In this document: positions 45,417 to 54,080 of the stretch, one piece after another
How the letters are laid out: every line of letters begins with the position of its first letter
Position numbering within the stretch: the stretch's first letter is position 1
Made by a program: the position numbers and the translations under genes
Assembly: GCA_964441245.1 (NCBI GenBank)
Contig: CAYTVR010000008.1
Span: 1-64,000 of the forward strand
From: JALZUU01 sp964441245
GTDB taxonomy: Bacteria > Bacteroidota > Bacteroidia > Chitinophagales > Saprospiraceae
DNA length: 64,000 nt
Direction of reading: 5' to 3'
The notes under the pieces: generated by a model
Told to the model about the DNA's origin: nothing
Databases searched by the model: none
What the model saw: only the letters and a program-made list of their open reading frames with translations

Positions 45417-46595
45417 GTGGAGTATTTAGCACAACATATTGAAGGGTTAATCTTTACAGCAGAACAACCTATTTCTAAAGAAGACATTAAATTTTGTTTA
45501 GAGGAAACCTTTGAAACAACTTTTGAGGAAAAAGATTTAGATTCTGCCCTAGAGCATTTGATGGAACGGTATAAAGCAGACGAATTTTCATTCGAAATCC
45601 TAGCTATAGGAGGTGGATATCAATTTTTAACAAAAGGAGCTTATCACCAATCGATTGGTACACTTTTGAAACAAACAACTAAGAAACGCTTGTCAAAAGC
45701 CGCCTTAGAAACCTTATCCATTATCGCTTACAAGCAACCAGTCATCAAATCAGAACTAGAAAAAATTCGTGGAGTAAGTTGTGATTATGCCATCCAAAAA
45801 TTATTAGAAAAAGAATTAGTCTCCATCATAGGCCGTAGTGATAGTGCCGGACGACCATTATTATACGGAACGAGTGAACGATTCATGGACTATTTTGGTT
45901 TAAGTAGCATCAACGACTTACCGAAACCAAAGGATTTCAAAATGCCAGATGAGCAAGTCGGTGAACCCGCTCCAATTGAAGAGTCGATAGAGCTCAAAGC
46001 TACCCGTCAGTCTGACGAATCTCGAATTGTTAATGAGGATTCTGAATATAAGGAGATAGAAGAACTAGCGATTGTTTTAGGAGATGCTTTAGCAGCAATA
46101 AATGAGGAAAGTGATACCGTAGAAACGGCCAATGAAATCGTAGAGGTAAAATCAAATTTAGTTGGAGAAGTGGTTGTTGCTCCAGAATTACCTTTGACTC
46201 GTGAGGCTTTAGAAGCATTGATCGTTGAAGATACTTCTCCTAAAGAAGATCAATCTCGAATCGTTAGTGAGGATGCGGAGTATAAAGAGATAGAAGAATT
46301 AGCGATTATGTTAGGAGATGCTCTGGGAGCGATCGATGAAGAAAATGGACCTGCATCTGATTCAACTATGCAAGAAGAAGAGGTGACCGAAACGGGAATC
46401 GTTGAAAAGGTAGCAGGCGAAATGCCTGAAACTACTTTTGTAGAAAAAACGGAAGAAGCTAAAGAATATACAAGTGAAATGCCCATTTCAAAAGAGGTGG
46501 AGAATAAGGACGAAGCCAACACATTAGAAGAAATGACTTCAGAAAATGATTTAGCTCAATCCATGGCAAACGAGGCACGATTGGAAGAAGAGTAA
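45417..46595 (+). CDS. scpB: Segregation and condensation protein B with a duplicated acidic tail
   Basis: GTG start. Residues ~1-165 are a typical ScpB of two winged-helix domains (EGLIFTAEQPISKEDIKFCL, then KAALETLSIIAYKQPVIKSE, LEKELVSIIGRSDSAGRPLLYG), a partner of ScpA and SMC in chromosome compaction. Beyond ~residue 180 comes a 200-residue acidic, low-complexity tail. It carries one segment twice: SRIVNEDSEYKEIEELAIVL near residue 203 and SRIVSEDAEYKEIEELAIML near residue 280, each followed by GDAL. Tails of this kind are variable in Bacteroidota ScpB, and the internal duplication is notable. DUF2480 follows 31 bp later. Confidence 0.9.
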   Translation: MEYLAQHIEGLIFTAEQPISKEDIKFCLEETFETTFEEKDLDSALEHLMERYKADEFSFEILAIGGGYQFLTKGAYHQSIGTLLKQTTKKRLSKAALETLSIIAYKQPVIKSELEKIRGVSCDYAIQKLLEKELVSIIGRSDSAGRPLLYGTSERFMDYFGLSSINDLPKPKDFKMPDEQVGEPAPIEESIELKATRQSDESRIVNEDSEYKEIEELAIVLGDALAAINEESDTVETANEIVEVKSNLVGEVVVAPELPLTREALEALIVEDTSPKEDQSRIVSEDAEYKEIEELAIMLGDALGAIDEENGPASDSTMQEEEVTETGIVEKVAGEMPETTFVEKTEEAKEYTSEMPISKEVENKDEANTLEEMTSENDLAQSMANEARLEEE

Positions 46596-46626
46596 AATTA
46601 TCGCTGATGTTTCAAAAAATAATAAA

Positions 46627-47160
46627 ATGAATAGTTCAGATAAACCTTTAGTGAACAGAGTGGCGGCGAGCGGTTTGATTACGATCAATCTGGAAGATTT
46701 TTTCCCAAAGGAAGAAGTGATAGCTTTTGACCTAAAGGACTATTTGTTTATGGAACTCATGCTCAAAGAAAAAGATTTTCGAGCAGCTTTGAAAGAACAC
46801 GATTGGGAGCAGTATACTGGAAAGCACTTGGCCGTATTTTGTTCGACAGATGCGATCATTCCCGTTTGGGCATTTATGTTAGTCGCTGTTTATGCAGAAC
46901 CAACTGCGGCTTCTATTTTTCAAGGAAATAAAGAAGCCTTTTATCAGCATGCCTTTTATCAAGCATTAGCCCAGGTAAACGGTGAAGATTATAAAGAAAA
47001 ACGCATTGTCATAAAAGGTTGTAGTAATAAACCCGTTCCTGTTTCTGCCTATGTTGAGTTGACTCGAAAACTTCGGCCTCATGTACAAAGCATGATGTAT
47101 GGAGAGCCTTGTTCAACGGTACCTATTTTCAAAAGACCTCGGAAACTAAAAAAAGACTAA
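46627..47160 (+). CDS. DUF2480 family protein
   Basis: The 177-residue soluble protein has the DUF2480 features: NRVAASGLITINLEDFFP at the start, FDLKDYLFMELMLKEKDFR, then LAVFCSTDAIIPVWAFML and a conserved KGCSNKPVPVSAYVELT segment with Cys. The family is nearly confined to Bacteroidota and has no established function; metal-cluster roles have been suspected for neighbours elsewhere. It follows scpB by 31 bp in the same direction and is likely co-transcribed. Confidence 0.85.
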   Translation: MNSSDKPLVNRVAASGLITINLEDFFPKEEVIAFDLKDYLFMELMLKEKDFRAALKEHDWEQYTGKHLAVFCSTDAIIPVWAFMLVAVYAEPTAASIFQGNKEAFYQHAFYQALAQVNGEDYKEKRIVIKGCSNKPVPVSAYVELTRKLRPHVQSMMYGEPCSTVPIFKRPRKLKKD

Positions 47161-47355
47161 GCCGTACTAATATTCTACTTTTTAGTAATTTTCTTATCTT
47201 TACTTACGTTAAATCCTAAAACGAATTAACTCCCCACAAACTGCTTTTTCTAAAAGAACCATTTACTTTTAAAGATCTAAAAGTCTTACATTTGGATAGG
47301 ACTTATCTGCAACCATTCCCAAACGGTGGCGTAACATACTATTAAACTAAACACT

Positions 47356-48267
47356 ATGCTTAAAAAAATTTCTTTATTTACACTTGCCCTTGCTTCTTTT
47401 TTCACCTTTGCAATATTTAGTTCCTCTACCGATGCGGATCAAACATCAGGAAAAAAAACAATTCAAGAGAATCTTCCTCAGGTAATCAAAGCAATGGATC
47501 TTGATAAAGATTTTTCTTTTGCTGGAGAAACAGTGCCTAGTGATAATTTTGATGCGAAAGAACGTTTAGATGTGGAGTTATCTCGAAATGCTTATTACCA
47601 TTCGAATACCTTATTAAACATAAAAAAGACAGCTCGTTTTTTTCCGGTCATCGAAAAAATATTAGCAAAAAATGGTGTCCCAGATGATTTTAAATATTTG
47701 GCTGTAGCCGAAAGTGATTTGCGCAATGCAACGTCTCCATCTGGAGCAAAAGGAGTTTGGCAATTTATGAAGCCTATCGGTCATCATTATGGAATGGAAA
47801 TCAATAAAGAAGTAGATGAGAGATATCATTTAGAAAAAGCAACGGAGGCTGCCTGTAAGTACTTGAAAAACTCAAAAAAGAAATTTGGCTCATGGACTTT
47901 GGCTGCGGCAGCTTATAACATGGGAGGTACAAAACTGAGAAAAGAACTGAAAAGACAAAGAGCGGGATCCTACTATGATTTGAACTTGAATCAAGAAACG
48001 ATGAAGTATGTTTTTCGGATCATTGCTTTAAAAGAAATCATAAGTCAGCCTGGAGATTTTGGATTCTATTTAGATGAATCTGATTTTTATCAGCCGTTAG
48101 AATTTGTCAATATCAAAGTGAATAAGACCATTCCAAACTTAGGAGATTTTGCGAAAGAAAATGGCATTAGCTATCGCATGCTAAAAATATTTAACCCTTG
48201 GTTGATCTCTTCTTCATTGACAAATAAATCAGGAAAAACTTATTACATCAAAGTCCCTAAAAAGTAG
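47356..48267 (+). CDS. Lytic transglycosylase (SLT domain)
   Basis: The 303-residue protein has a signal peptide (MLKKISLFTLALASFFTFAIF) and a family 1 SLT domain at ~105-235. The catalytic Glu is in AVAESDLRNA, followed by SPSGAKGVWQFM and LAAAAYNMGG. It would cleave peptidoglycan glycan strands, producing 1,6-anhydro ends, in the periplasm. The C-terminal ~60 residues look like a degenerate LysM-like segment (NLGDFAKENGISYRMLKIFNPW). It resembles MltD. Its stop codon overlaps the dispersed hairpin repeat at 48265. Confidence 0.9.
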   Translation: MLKKISLFTLALASFFTFAIFSSSTDADQTSGKKTIQENLPQVIKAMDLDKDFSFAGETVPSDNFDAKERLDVELSRNAYYHSNTLLNIKKTARFFPVIEKILAKNGVPDDFKYLAVAESDLRNATSPSGAKGVWQFMKPIGHHYGMEINKEVDERYHLEKATEAACKYLKNSKKKFGSWTLAAAAYNMGGTKLRKELKRQRAGSYYDLNLNQETMKYVFRIIALKEIISQPGDFGFYLDESDFYQPLEFVNIKVNKTIPNLGDFAKENGISYRMLKIFNPWLISSSLTNKSGKTYYIKVPKK

Positions 48268-48363
48268 TAGGTAGTAAGTATAAAATAGTAAGTCCTCTCA
48301 ATACGTGTATTTTACGTTAATTGAGAGGACTTACTACTTTATACCTACAACTTATCACTTACT
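48265..48363. repeat. Dispersed long hairpin repeat, copy B
   Basis: It has the same core as copy A (AGTCCTCTCAA ... TTGAGAGGACT) with TAGTA-rich arms, and here it overlaps the stop codons of both convergent genes. It probably works as a bidirectional terminator. Confidence 0.75.
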
Positions 48364-51183
48364 TAATCTCATTCCCGTCGGCCGTTGGCCATCAAAAGTT
48401 TTTAAACCACATTCCAAGAATTCTGCATATTCATCAACGCCTTCTTGATATCCTCTTGGTTTAGCTAAAACTTCCTCATTTGGATTCATCATCACATAGA
48501 GTGGCTGAGAGTTTTGTTCAAAATTGACGATTTGGAAGTCTGCCCATTTTTGCCCAATGTTTCTCAATTTCTTTTGTGTATGTTTAGAAATAACCGCTTC
48601 TGGCAATTTTTCTCGATCATCCACATAAAGAGAAATCAGTACGAAATCATTTTTGATTTTAGAAAGTACTTTATCTTCTACCCAAATATGCTCTTCTGTT
48701 TTTCGACAATTCACACAACCATAACCCGTAAAATCAAGCAAGATCGGTTTGTTCACTTCTTTAGAATAAGCCAATCCTTCGTAGTAATCTTTAAAGCAAT
48801 CCAAATCATTGGCGCATTTTGTAAAAGACTTATATCTGGCTTTAATCACATCGTTTGGCTGAGTTTCTGTTAAGAAATAATTGTAACGAGCTGGAGGCGC
48901 TAAACCACTCATCAATCCTGGAGAATTATAAGTACTCGTTTTTTCATTAAACATAAAACCGGAAGCCAAGTAAAGCGTCCAAGCTAAAGCTGCAACTGCA
49001 AAACCTCCTCGCATAGGAGATAATTTTTTTAATGGACTATCATGTGGAAAACGAATAAAACCAAAAAGGTATAAAGTCATTGCCCCAAAAATAAGTACCC
49101 AAAGTCCCATGAAAATTTCATAACCTAAGATTCCCCAGTGCATGGTCATATCTGCAACGGAAAGGAATTTTAACGCAAGTGCTAATTCTAAAAATCCTAA
49201 AACTACTTTGACAGAAGTCATCCAACTCCCTGAACGTGGAAGAGAATTTAACCAAGCTGGGAAGGCTGCAAATAATCCGAAAGGCAAAGCTAATGCAGTA
49301 GAGAAACCTAACATGACTGTAAAAGGTCCAAGTGCGCTTGTCGCTGATTGAACAATTGCAGAACCAATGATAGGACCTGTACAAGAAAAGGAAACGATGG
49401 ATAAGGTGAAAGCCATAAAAAAGGTACCAATCAATCCACCTTTATCTGCCATCGCATCACTTTTATTGGCCCAAGAACTGGGTAAAGTAAGTTCGTAATA
49501 ACCAAAAAAGGAAAAGGCAAAGGCGATGAAAATAACAAAGAATAAAGTATTTGCAATCCAATTAGTAGATAGCGCATTTAAGGCGTCTCCTCCAAAAAAT
49601 GCGGTGATCAATAATCCGATGGCCACATAAATAATAATGATCGATAGACCATAGATCAATCCATTTTTGATTCCCGTAGCTCGATCTTTACTGCCTTTAG
49701 TAAAATAACTAACCGTCAATGGAATCATCGGAAATACACAAGGTGTTAATAGAGCCAGTAAGCCGCCACCAAAACCAAGGATAAAAGTCCAAAATAAATT
49801 TTCTCCTTTGGCATTATCTTCTTTTCCGCAATTGCCTAAAGGTTGAACGTAGGTTTTGGTGATGCGATCAATTTTTTGATCAACAGCTCCATTTTCTATT
49901 TTCCAAGCTGAGTTAGCAAGACCAGCTCCCATGTTAGCCGAAGCATCAGCTAGATCATTTCCACCACCAACTTTTTCCATTGCTGCTGCACCAATCAAAG
50001 CTGTTTGAGAAGAAGGTTGTAACCAAAAATCAATGAAGTCAGGAGGTAAGCATCGACCAGCTTCGCAGGTCATGTAAACGAAAAGGCCTTGGATTGCATT
50101 TGTAGGATCTTTCACTTTTACTCGTTGCGTAAAAGTAGCGGTCTCTTTATATTTTATCAGATCCATATCGAAGAATTTATCAAATTCTTTTACTCGTTTC
50201 GGACCTTCTTCTTTTGTTTTTCCAATAAGTTGGTAGTTGGCATTTTCTTGAAATTCAAAAGCTGTTGGTTCTGGACCATCTCCTTCGAGAAATTGAGAAT
50301 AAATATACCAGCCTTTGTCAATGTTGGCGGTATAAATAATATCGTATTCGGTCGCGCTAATTTTTTTAATCTGAGCACTCCATTTGACAGGAGTAAGTAC
50401 ACCATCATCGCCAGCTCCAGAAGAAGCTATAAGATCATTGTTGGCTTCAGTTATATCGGTAGCTTCTTTAATAACAGGTGCGGTAGCAATGGCAGGTTGT
50501 TCTATTTTTTTAGCGTCTTTGACCAAATTTTTCGCTTTTGCTTTTACTTTCGCTTTCACTTTTCCTTGCTCAATTGTCTTTTTTGGCGCTTCTACTATCT
50601 TTGTTGCTTCTTTGACAACAGTTTTTGCTTTTTCGGTAACGGACGTCTTAGGTGTTTCTACTTTAGTTGCAATCTCTTCGACCTTAGATTTTTGAGGTGT
50701 TTCAACTGCACCCGTTTTGGAGGAAGCTTCTACCTTGATTGAAAAGTCTACCATATCCGGTGGTAAACATTTGGTGGCATCACAAGTCATGAACTCTAAA
50801 TATCCAACAACGGGTTTAGTCGGATCAGTAACTTTTACTTTTTGGGTGAAAATGGCTTTTTTATAATATTTGATCACATTCATTCCAAATAAATCATCAA
50901 ATCCTTCCTTTCGATTTTTATCACTTTCTTCATTTTTACCAACCAATTGGTAATGATCACCAGCATCGAATTCGAAAGAAGTTCGAACCGGGCCATCATC
51001 ATTCTCGAGGTATTGAGAATAAATGGACCAACCGTCATCTATGGTTGCAGTAAAAATAAGCTTGAAATCTTGACCACTAACATGTTTGAAATCTGTTTCC
51101 CACTTTACAGGATTATAAATTTGGGCAGTTAAAGAAGAGGATAGGGCAAATACAGCTAAAATAATGAATGTTAATATGCGCAT
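48355..51183 (-). CDS. dsbD: Thiol:disulfide interchange protein DsbD with two N-terminal sensor domains
   Basis: The 942-residue protein has a signal peptide, then two copies of the DsbD N-terminal-like beta domain (~25-150: TFTATIDDGWSIYSQYLE-like, TCDATKCLPP; and ~265-395: IYTANIDKGWYIYSQFLE, TCEAGRCLPP). A Lys/Ala/Val-rich linker joins them (~155-225). The eight-helix DsbD membrane domain follows at ~465-750 (LLALLTPCVFPMIPLTV, SFSCTGPIIGSAIVQ), and a thioredoxin domain ends the protein (GYGCVNCRKTEEHIW). It carries reducing equivalents from cytoplasmic thioredoxin to periplasmic partners. The normal protein has one N-terminal domain. A stand-alone third copy of that domain lies upstream at 51411. 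Confidence 0.92.
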   Translation of the reverse strand: MRILTFIILAVFALSSSLTAQIYNPVKWETDFKHVSGQDFKLIFTATIDDGWSIYSQYLENDDGPVRTSFEFDAGDHYQLVGKNEESDKNRKEGFDDLFGMNVIKYYKKAIFTQKVKVTDPTKPVVGYLEFMTCDATKCLPPDMVDFSIKVEASSKTGAVETPQKSKVEEIATKVETPKTSVTEKAKTVVKEATKIVEAPKKTIEQGKVKAKVKAKAKNLVKDAKKIEQPAIATAPVIKEATDITEANNDLIASSGAGDDGVLTPVKWSAQIKKISATEYDIIYTANIDKGWYIYSQFLEGDGPEPTAFEFQENANYQLIGKTKEEGPKRVKEFDKFFDMDLIKYKETATFTQRVKVKDPTNAIQGLFVYMTCEAGRCLPPDFIDFWLQPSSQTALIGAAAMEKVGGGNDLADASANMGAGLANSAWKIENGAVDQKIDRITKTYVQPLGNCGKEDNAKGENLFWTFILGFGGGLLALLTPCVFPMIPLTVSYFTKGSKDRATGIKNGLIYGLSIIIIYVAIGLLITAFFGGDALNALSTNWIANTLFFVIFIAFAFSFFGYYELTLPSSWANKSDAMADKGGLIGTFFMAFTLSIVSFSCTGPIIGSAIVQSATSALGPFTVMLGFSTALALPFGLFAAFPAWLNSLPRSGSWMTSVKVVLGFLELALALKFLSVADMTMHWGILGYEIFMGLWVLIFGAMTLYLFGFIRFPHDSPLKKLSPMRGGFAVAALAWTLYLASGFMFNEKTSTYNSPGLMSGLAPPARYNYFLTETQPNDVIKARYKSFTKCANDLDCFKDYYEGLAYSKEVNKPILLDFTGYGCVNCRKTEEHIWVEDKVLSKIKNDFVLISLYVDDREKLPEAVISKHTQKKLRNIGQKWADFQIVNFEQNSQPLYVMMNPNEEVLAKPRGYQEGVDEYAEFLECGLKTFDGQRPTGMRLSK

Positions 51184-51250
51184 GACAATTTAGTTTATTG
51201 GTATTCTTTAGAATGCAAAAATGGAGCTAAATTTTGCTTTTTAATAGAAA

Positions 51251-51282
51251 TTGGCAGTAAGATTTAGTAATCCTACTGCCAA
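51251..51282 (-). terminator. Hairpin between the DsbD N-domain gene and dsbD
   Basis: TTGGCAGTA pairs with TACTGCCAA and an inner GAT/ATC continues the helix. The downstream T content on the minus strand is weak, so it may only attenuate read-through into dsbD. Confidence 0.5.
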
Positions 51283-51410
51283 AGACAAATCTTATAGATA
51301 CAATGTAACCATATTTTTAATCATTGGTTACTGTGCAATTTGGTTTTAAAATTTATTTAACTGATCCTTAACGGATTTTAGTACTATTTTAACTTCAAGA
51401 TGGAAGTGAA

Positions 51411-51866
51411 CTACTTACTATTGAGTGCGATGTCAAAATCGAGATTAGTAGGAGGTAAGCAACTTGTCGCATCACAAGTCATATAAGTTAGATTACCTTT
51501 GATAGAATCTGGCTGTCCAGCAATTTTGATTCTTTGTGTAAACTTCGCTTTTTTACTGTATTTCACCAAGGTCATTCCGAAAAGGTCATCAAATGATTCT
51601 TTTTTCATACCACTTTCGTCGGTTTTTCCAACTAAGCTGATATCTCTACCATCGTAAAATTGAAAAGAAGTAGGAACCGGACCGTTTTGAGATTCTAAGT
51701 ATTGGGAATAGACAGACCAGCCATTATCTATATTGGCGGTAATGATGATATTATATTCAATATCATTAACTTTTTCTGCTTCGAAAGACCATTTGACGGG
51801 GGTAAGTTGAGCAAATGCGATGCTGGTCATACAAGCAAATGCTAAGGTTAAAATAAAATATCTCAT
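51411..51866 (-). CDS. Stand-alone DsbD N-terminal-domain protein (exported)
   Basis: With the start at MRYFILTLAFACMTSIAFAQ (51866) this is a 151-residue exported single-domain protein; a longer in-frame ATG at 51938 would bury the signal peptide. The domain closely follows the two N-terminal domains of the neighbouring DsbD (TANIDNGWSVYSQYLES, FDDLFGMTLVKYSKKAKFTQRI, TCDATSCLPPTN), including the Cys pair. It likely exchanges disulfides with DsbD or blocks or extends its reach in the periplasm. This is inferred from similarity and adjacency. Confidence 0.85.
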   Translation of the reverse strand: MRYFILTLAFACMTSIAFAQLTPVKWSFEAEKVNDIEYNIIITANIDNGWSVYSQYLESQNGPVPTSFQFYDGRDISLVGKTDESGMKKESFDDLFGMTLVKYSKKAKFTQRIKIAGQPDSIKGNLTYMTCDATSCLPPTNLDFDIALNSK

Positions 51867-52173
51867 CTTAAAAAATTGATCGTGTATTATGTGTAATATA
51901 TTCAATTTTCCTGCCAGCCCAGATACATTTGATGACAATCAATCATGTATCAATAGCAGAAGCTCAGATATGCTAAAATTCTAGAAAGTGGGATTAAGAA
52001 TGTCTGGGATTGGGATAGGAGCTTTTATTAATGTGTTTCTATTTGAAAGACAATGAATAAGCGAGTACAAATATAAACAAATTAATATTAAATAATATGA
52101 TACGATCAAACTTTTACGCGATTAGAATTCGTAGAAAGGAAAATGGCGAAACTTTATTTTATAAGCTTAGATT

Positions 52174-53166
52174 TTATCCGCCAATCCATAAAAAGCTAAA
52201 ATGTAAGGCTAAAATTCCAAAGAGGAGTAACAAATGAATACTCTCTGCTGCTGGTCGACTCAAATTAAGAAAATTGAATGAAAGTAAAATCGAAAGTGGA
52301 GGTACAATGATCATGATATGTTCTATACCAATATCCATTTGAAAAAGGACATTTAGAGCGGAGATGACTAAGCCCCAATACAAAATATTGATGTATTTCT
52401 GCTTTTGGATATTTTTTTTCAGGACATATTGATTATAACTTAAAATGGTAATCAAAATCATCAAAAAGAAAAAACCAAACGCTAGGTACCATTCCCAAGA
52501 AGGTGTAGATCCTCTATTGAAATCAAGAAAACTAAAATTATTTAAAAATTGAGATTCCCAGAAAAGACTCCATTGATTTTGCCAAAAGGCATAAGTGCCT
52601 AAAATAAAATAAGAGCTTAAAAAACCAAACAAGAGCATGAGTCCCTCTTTGATATTGAATGCTCGGAGAATCCCTAACGCAATAAATCCAAACACAAAAA
52701 AGAGCGCATAAGAGAAATAAAACAAACTAGCGATTCCAATCCATAAGCCTGCATTATAGATTTTTCCAGCTGAAGAAGTTTTTTTATAAGTTTTAAAGAT
52801 CTCCATAAAAGCTAGAATGAAAAAAGTATTCGCCATTAACAAAGGCGATAAATATAAGAACTCAGGAAGACAACTAGCAAAAAGAATAAAAAACATTCCC
52901 GGTAGTAAAGTCACCTCCTTAGCGATTCGATGCTCACTCATCATGATGTTAATCAATAAAGCTTGGAAGATGATCAGAAAAATAGCAAATGAACTCGCCA
53001 TATTGGATCCAGTGCCTAACCAGCTATACATCCATTCACTCAAAATGCCATGTTGAGGAGGTGTCCAAGAACCAGGTTGGAAAAAGACCCCAAACCTTAG
53101 CAGCAATGCATAAAGAATTAATAAGGAATTGGCAATGAATTGATTCGTTCTAAAAAGGGCAAGCAC
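52174..53166 (-). CDS. Polytopic membrane protein (DUF6427-like)
   Basis: The 330-residue protein is hydrophobic throughout, with about nine to ten membrane helices and short loops (FRTNQFIANSLLILYALLL at the start, GMFFILFASCLPEFLYLSP, YFILGTYAFWQNQWSLFW). It resembles Bacteroidota DUF6427 membrane proteins, an assignment from memory and not certain. Function unknown. It is a single leftward gene; the AT-rich 51867-52173 behind it shows no other feature. Confidence 0.7.
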   Translation of the reverse strand: MLALFRTNQFIANSLLILYALLLRFGVFFQPGSWTPPQHGILSEWMYSWLGTGSNMASSFAIFLIIFQALLINIMMSEHRIAKEVTLLPGMFFILFASCLPEFLYLSPLLMANTFFILAFMEIFKTYKKTSSAGKIYNAGLWIGIASLFYFSYALFFVFGFIALGILRAFNIKEGLMLLFGFLSSYFILGTYAFWQNQWSLFWESQFLNNFSFLDFNRGSTPSWEWYLAFGFFFLMILITILSYNQYVLKKNIQKQKYINILYWGLVISALNVLFQMDIGIEHIMIIVPPLSILLSFNFLNLSRPAAESIHLLLLFGILALHFSFLWIGG

Positions 53167-53485
53167 TGATTTGTTTTTGATGAAAAATAAAAGATGTATA
53201 AAGGTAGAAATTATTCTAAAATTTATAGCGCGAATACAAGAGAGTTGAAAGAAAGATGATCAAGACAAAAGTCTAAAATAGACAAAATTTATGTTTTTTG
53301 ACTCATAACAAATTATTTCATTTTAGGGAGGCTGAAAATTATTTTAACCTTAAATATCTGATCTACAATAATTTATGCAAGTGTTTTGTTTTGGAAGTTA
53401 GATGTTATTGAATTATTTGGCTTGTGACTTATGGTCTAATTATCGAATATTAGGATTGTATATAGTATTATATTTATTTAACCCC
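53167..53485. other. Gene-free region between DUF6427-like gene and the inverted repeat
   Basis: About 320 bp of very AT-rich sequence. No frame or recognisable structure was seen; the promoters of the flanking divergent genes should lie here. Confidence 0.4.
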
Positions 53486-53596
53486 ATATGCTTTAGTAGT
53501 ATTCGACACCCACTTTTTTGATTGACTTTATTTCATCTAATGATGATCTCATTTAGTACAATTACGTGAGTAGGTAAAGGTATTACTAAAGCATAT
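53486..53596 (+). promoter_or_regulatory. Long inverted repeat in front of a small gene (structured leader candidate)
   Basis: 53486-53503 (ATATGCTTTAGTAGTATT) pairs with 53579-53596 over 18 bp, with two G-T pairs and no mismatch, enclosing 75 nt, and is followed by TTTTTTATT. The start codon comes 28 bp later. It may be a riboswitch-like or attenuator leader, or a short inverted-repeat element. Confidence 0.55.
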
Positions 53597-53624
53597 TTTT
53601 TATTCATCCAAAAACTTAAATGAC

Positions 53625-53984
53625 ATGGCAAAATCTATTTCATTGTCTTTCGACATGCAAGATCTTTATTTAGTTGATAACTCAAATAAAACTAAAAAGT
53701 TTTCCCTTTCGGGAAATGGTGTAGACCTCAAACTGAATGCAAGTGGTGATTTAATGGCAACCCCAGGAAGCTCAAACATGGGACCAACTGGTATTATTCG
53801 AGCAATCAATAATAACAAATGGACCTTCGCATACGACGAACCTTCTAACGAACTCTTTTGTATTGGGATTTTAGATATTGTTGCTGGAAGAACTCCTGAA
53901 GTCAATGGTTTTGACTTAGGTAAAGCTCCCGTAAATGTTCGAATTATAGGTGCAAGTATTTTTGTAACTCTAAGGGTGTCTTAA
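53625..53984 (+). CDS. Small beta-rich protein of unknown function
   Basis: A 119-residue protein without signal peptide (MAKSISLSFDMQDLYLVDNSNKTKKFSLSG). It alternates polar and hydrophobic residues as in beta-sandwich proteins, with a conserved-looking GPTGIIRAINNNKWTFAYDE segment. It ends in ASIFVTLRVS. No family was recognised. It stands alone behind the structured inverted repeat at 53486 and converges on the 502-residue gene at 54081. Confidence 0.65.
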   Translation: MAKSISLSFDMQDLYLVDNSNKTKKFSLSGNGVDLKLNASGDLMATPGSSNMGPTGIIRAINNNKWTFAYDEPSNELFCIGILDIVAGRTPEVNGFDLGKAPVNVRIIGASIFVTLRVS

Positions 53985-54080
53985 AATAATTGACCACAAA
54001 GAAAGGGGGATTGTTTATTGTAGGAACTAACAACTTCCTGTTTTAGCAACGATTTCACAATGGAACTTTTTCATAAAAAA

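Noticed and set aside
50089..50742. 217-residue rightward frame, rich in Phe, Cys and Arg
   Set aside because: It is antisense to dsbD and its composition reflects the Lys/Glu-rich linker codons read on the opposite strand.
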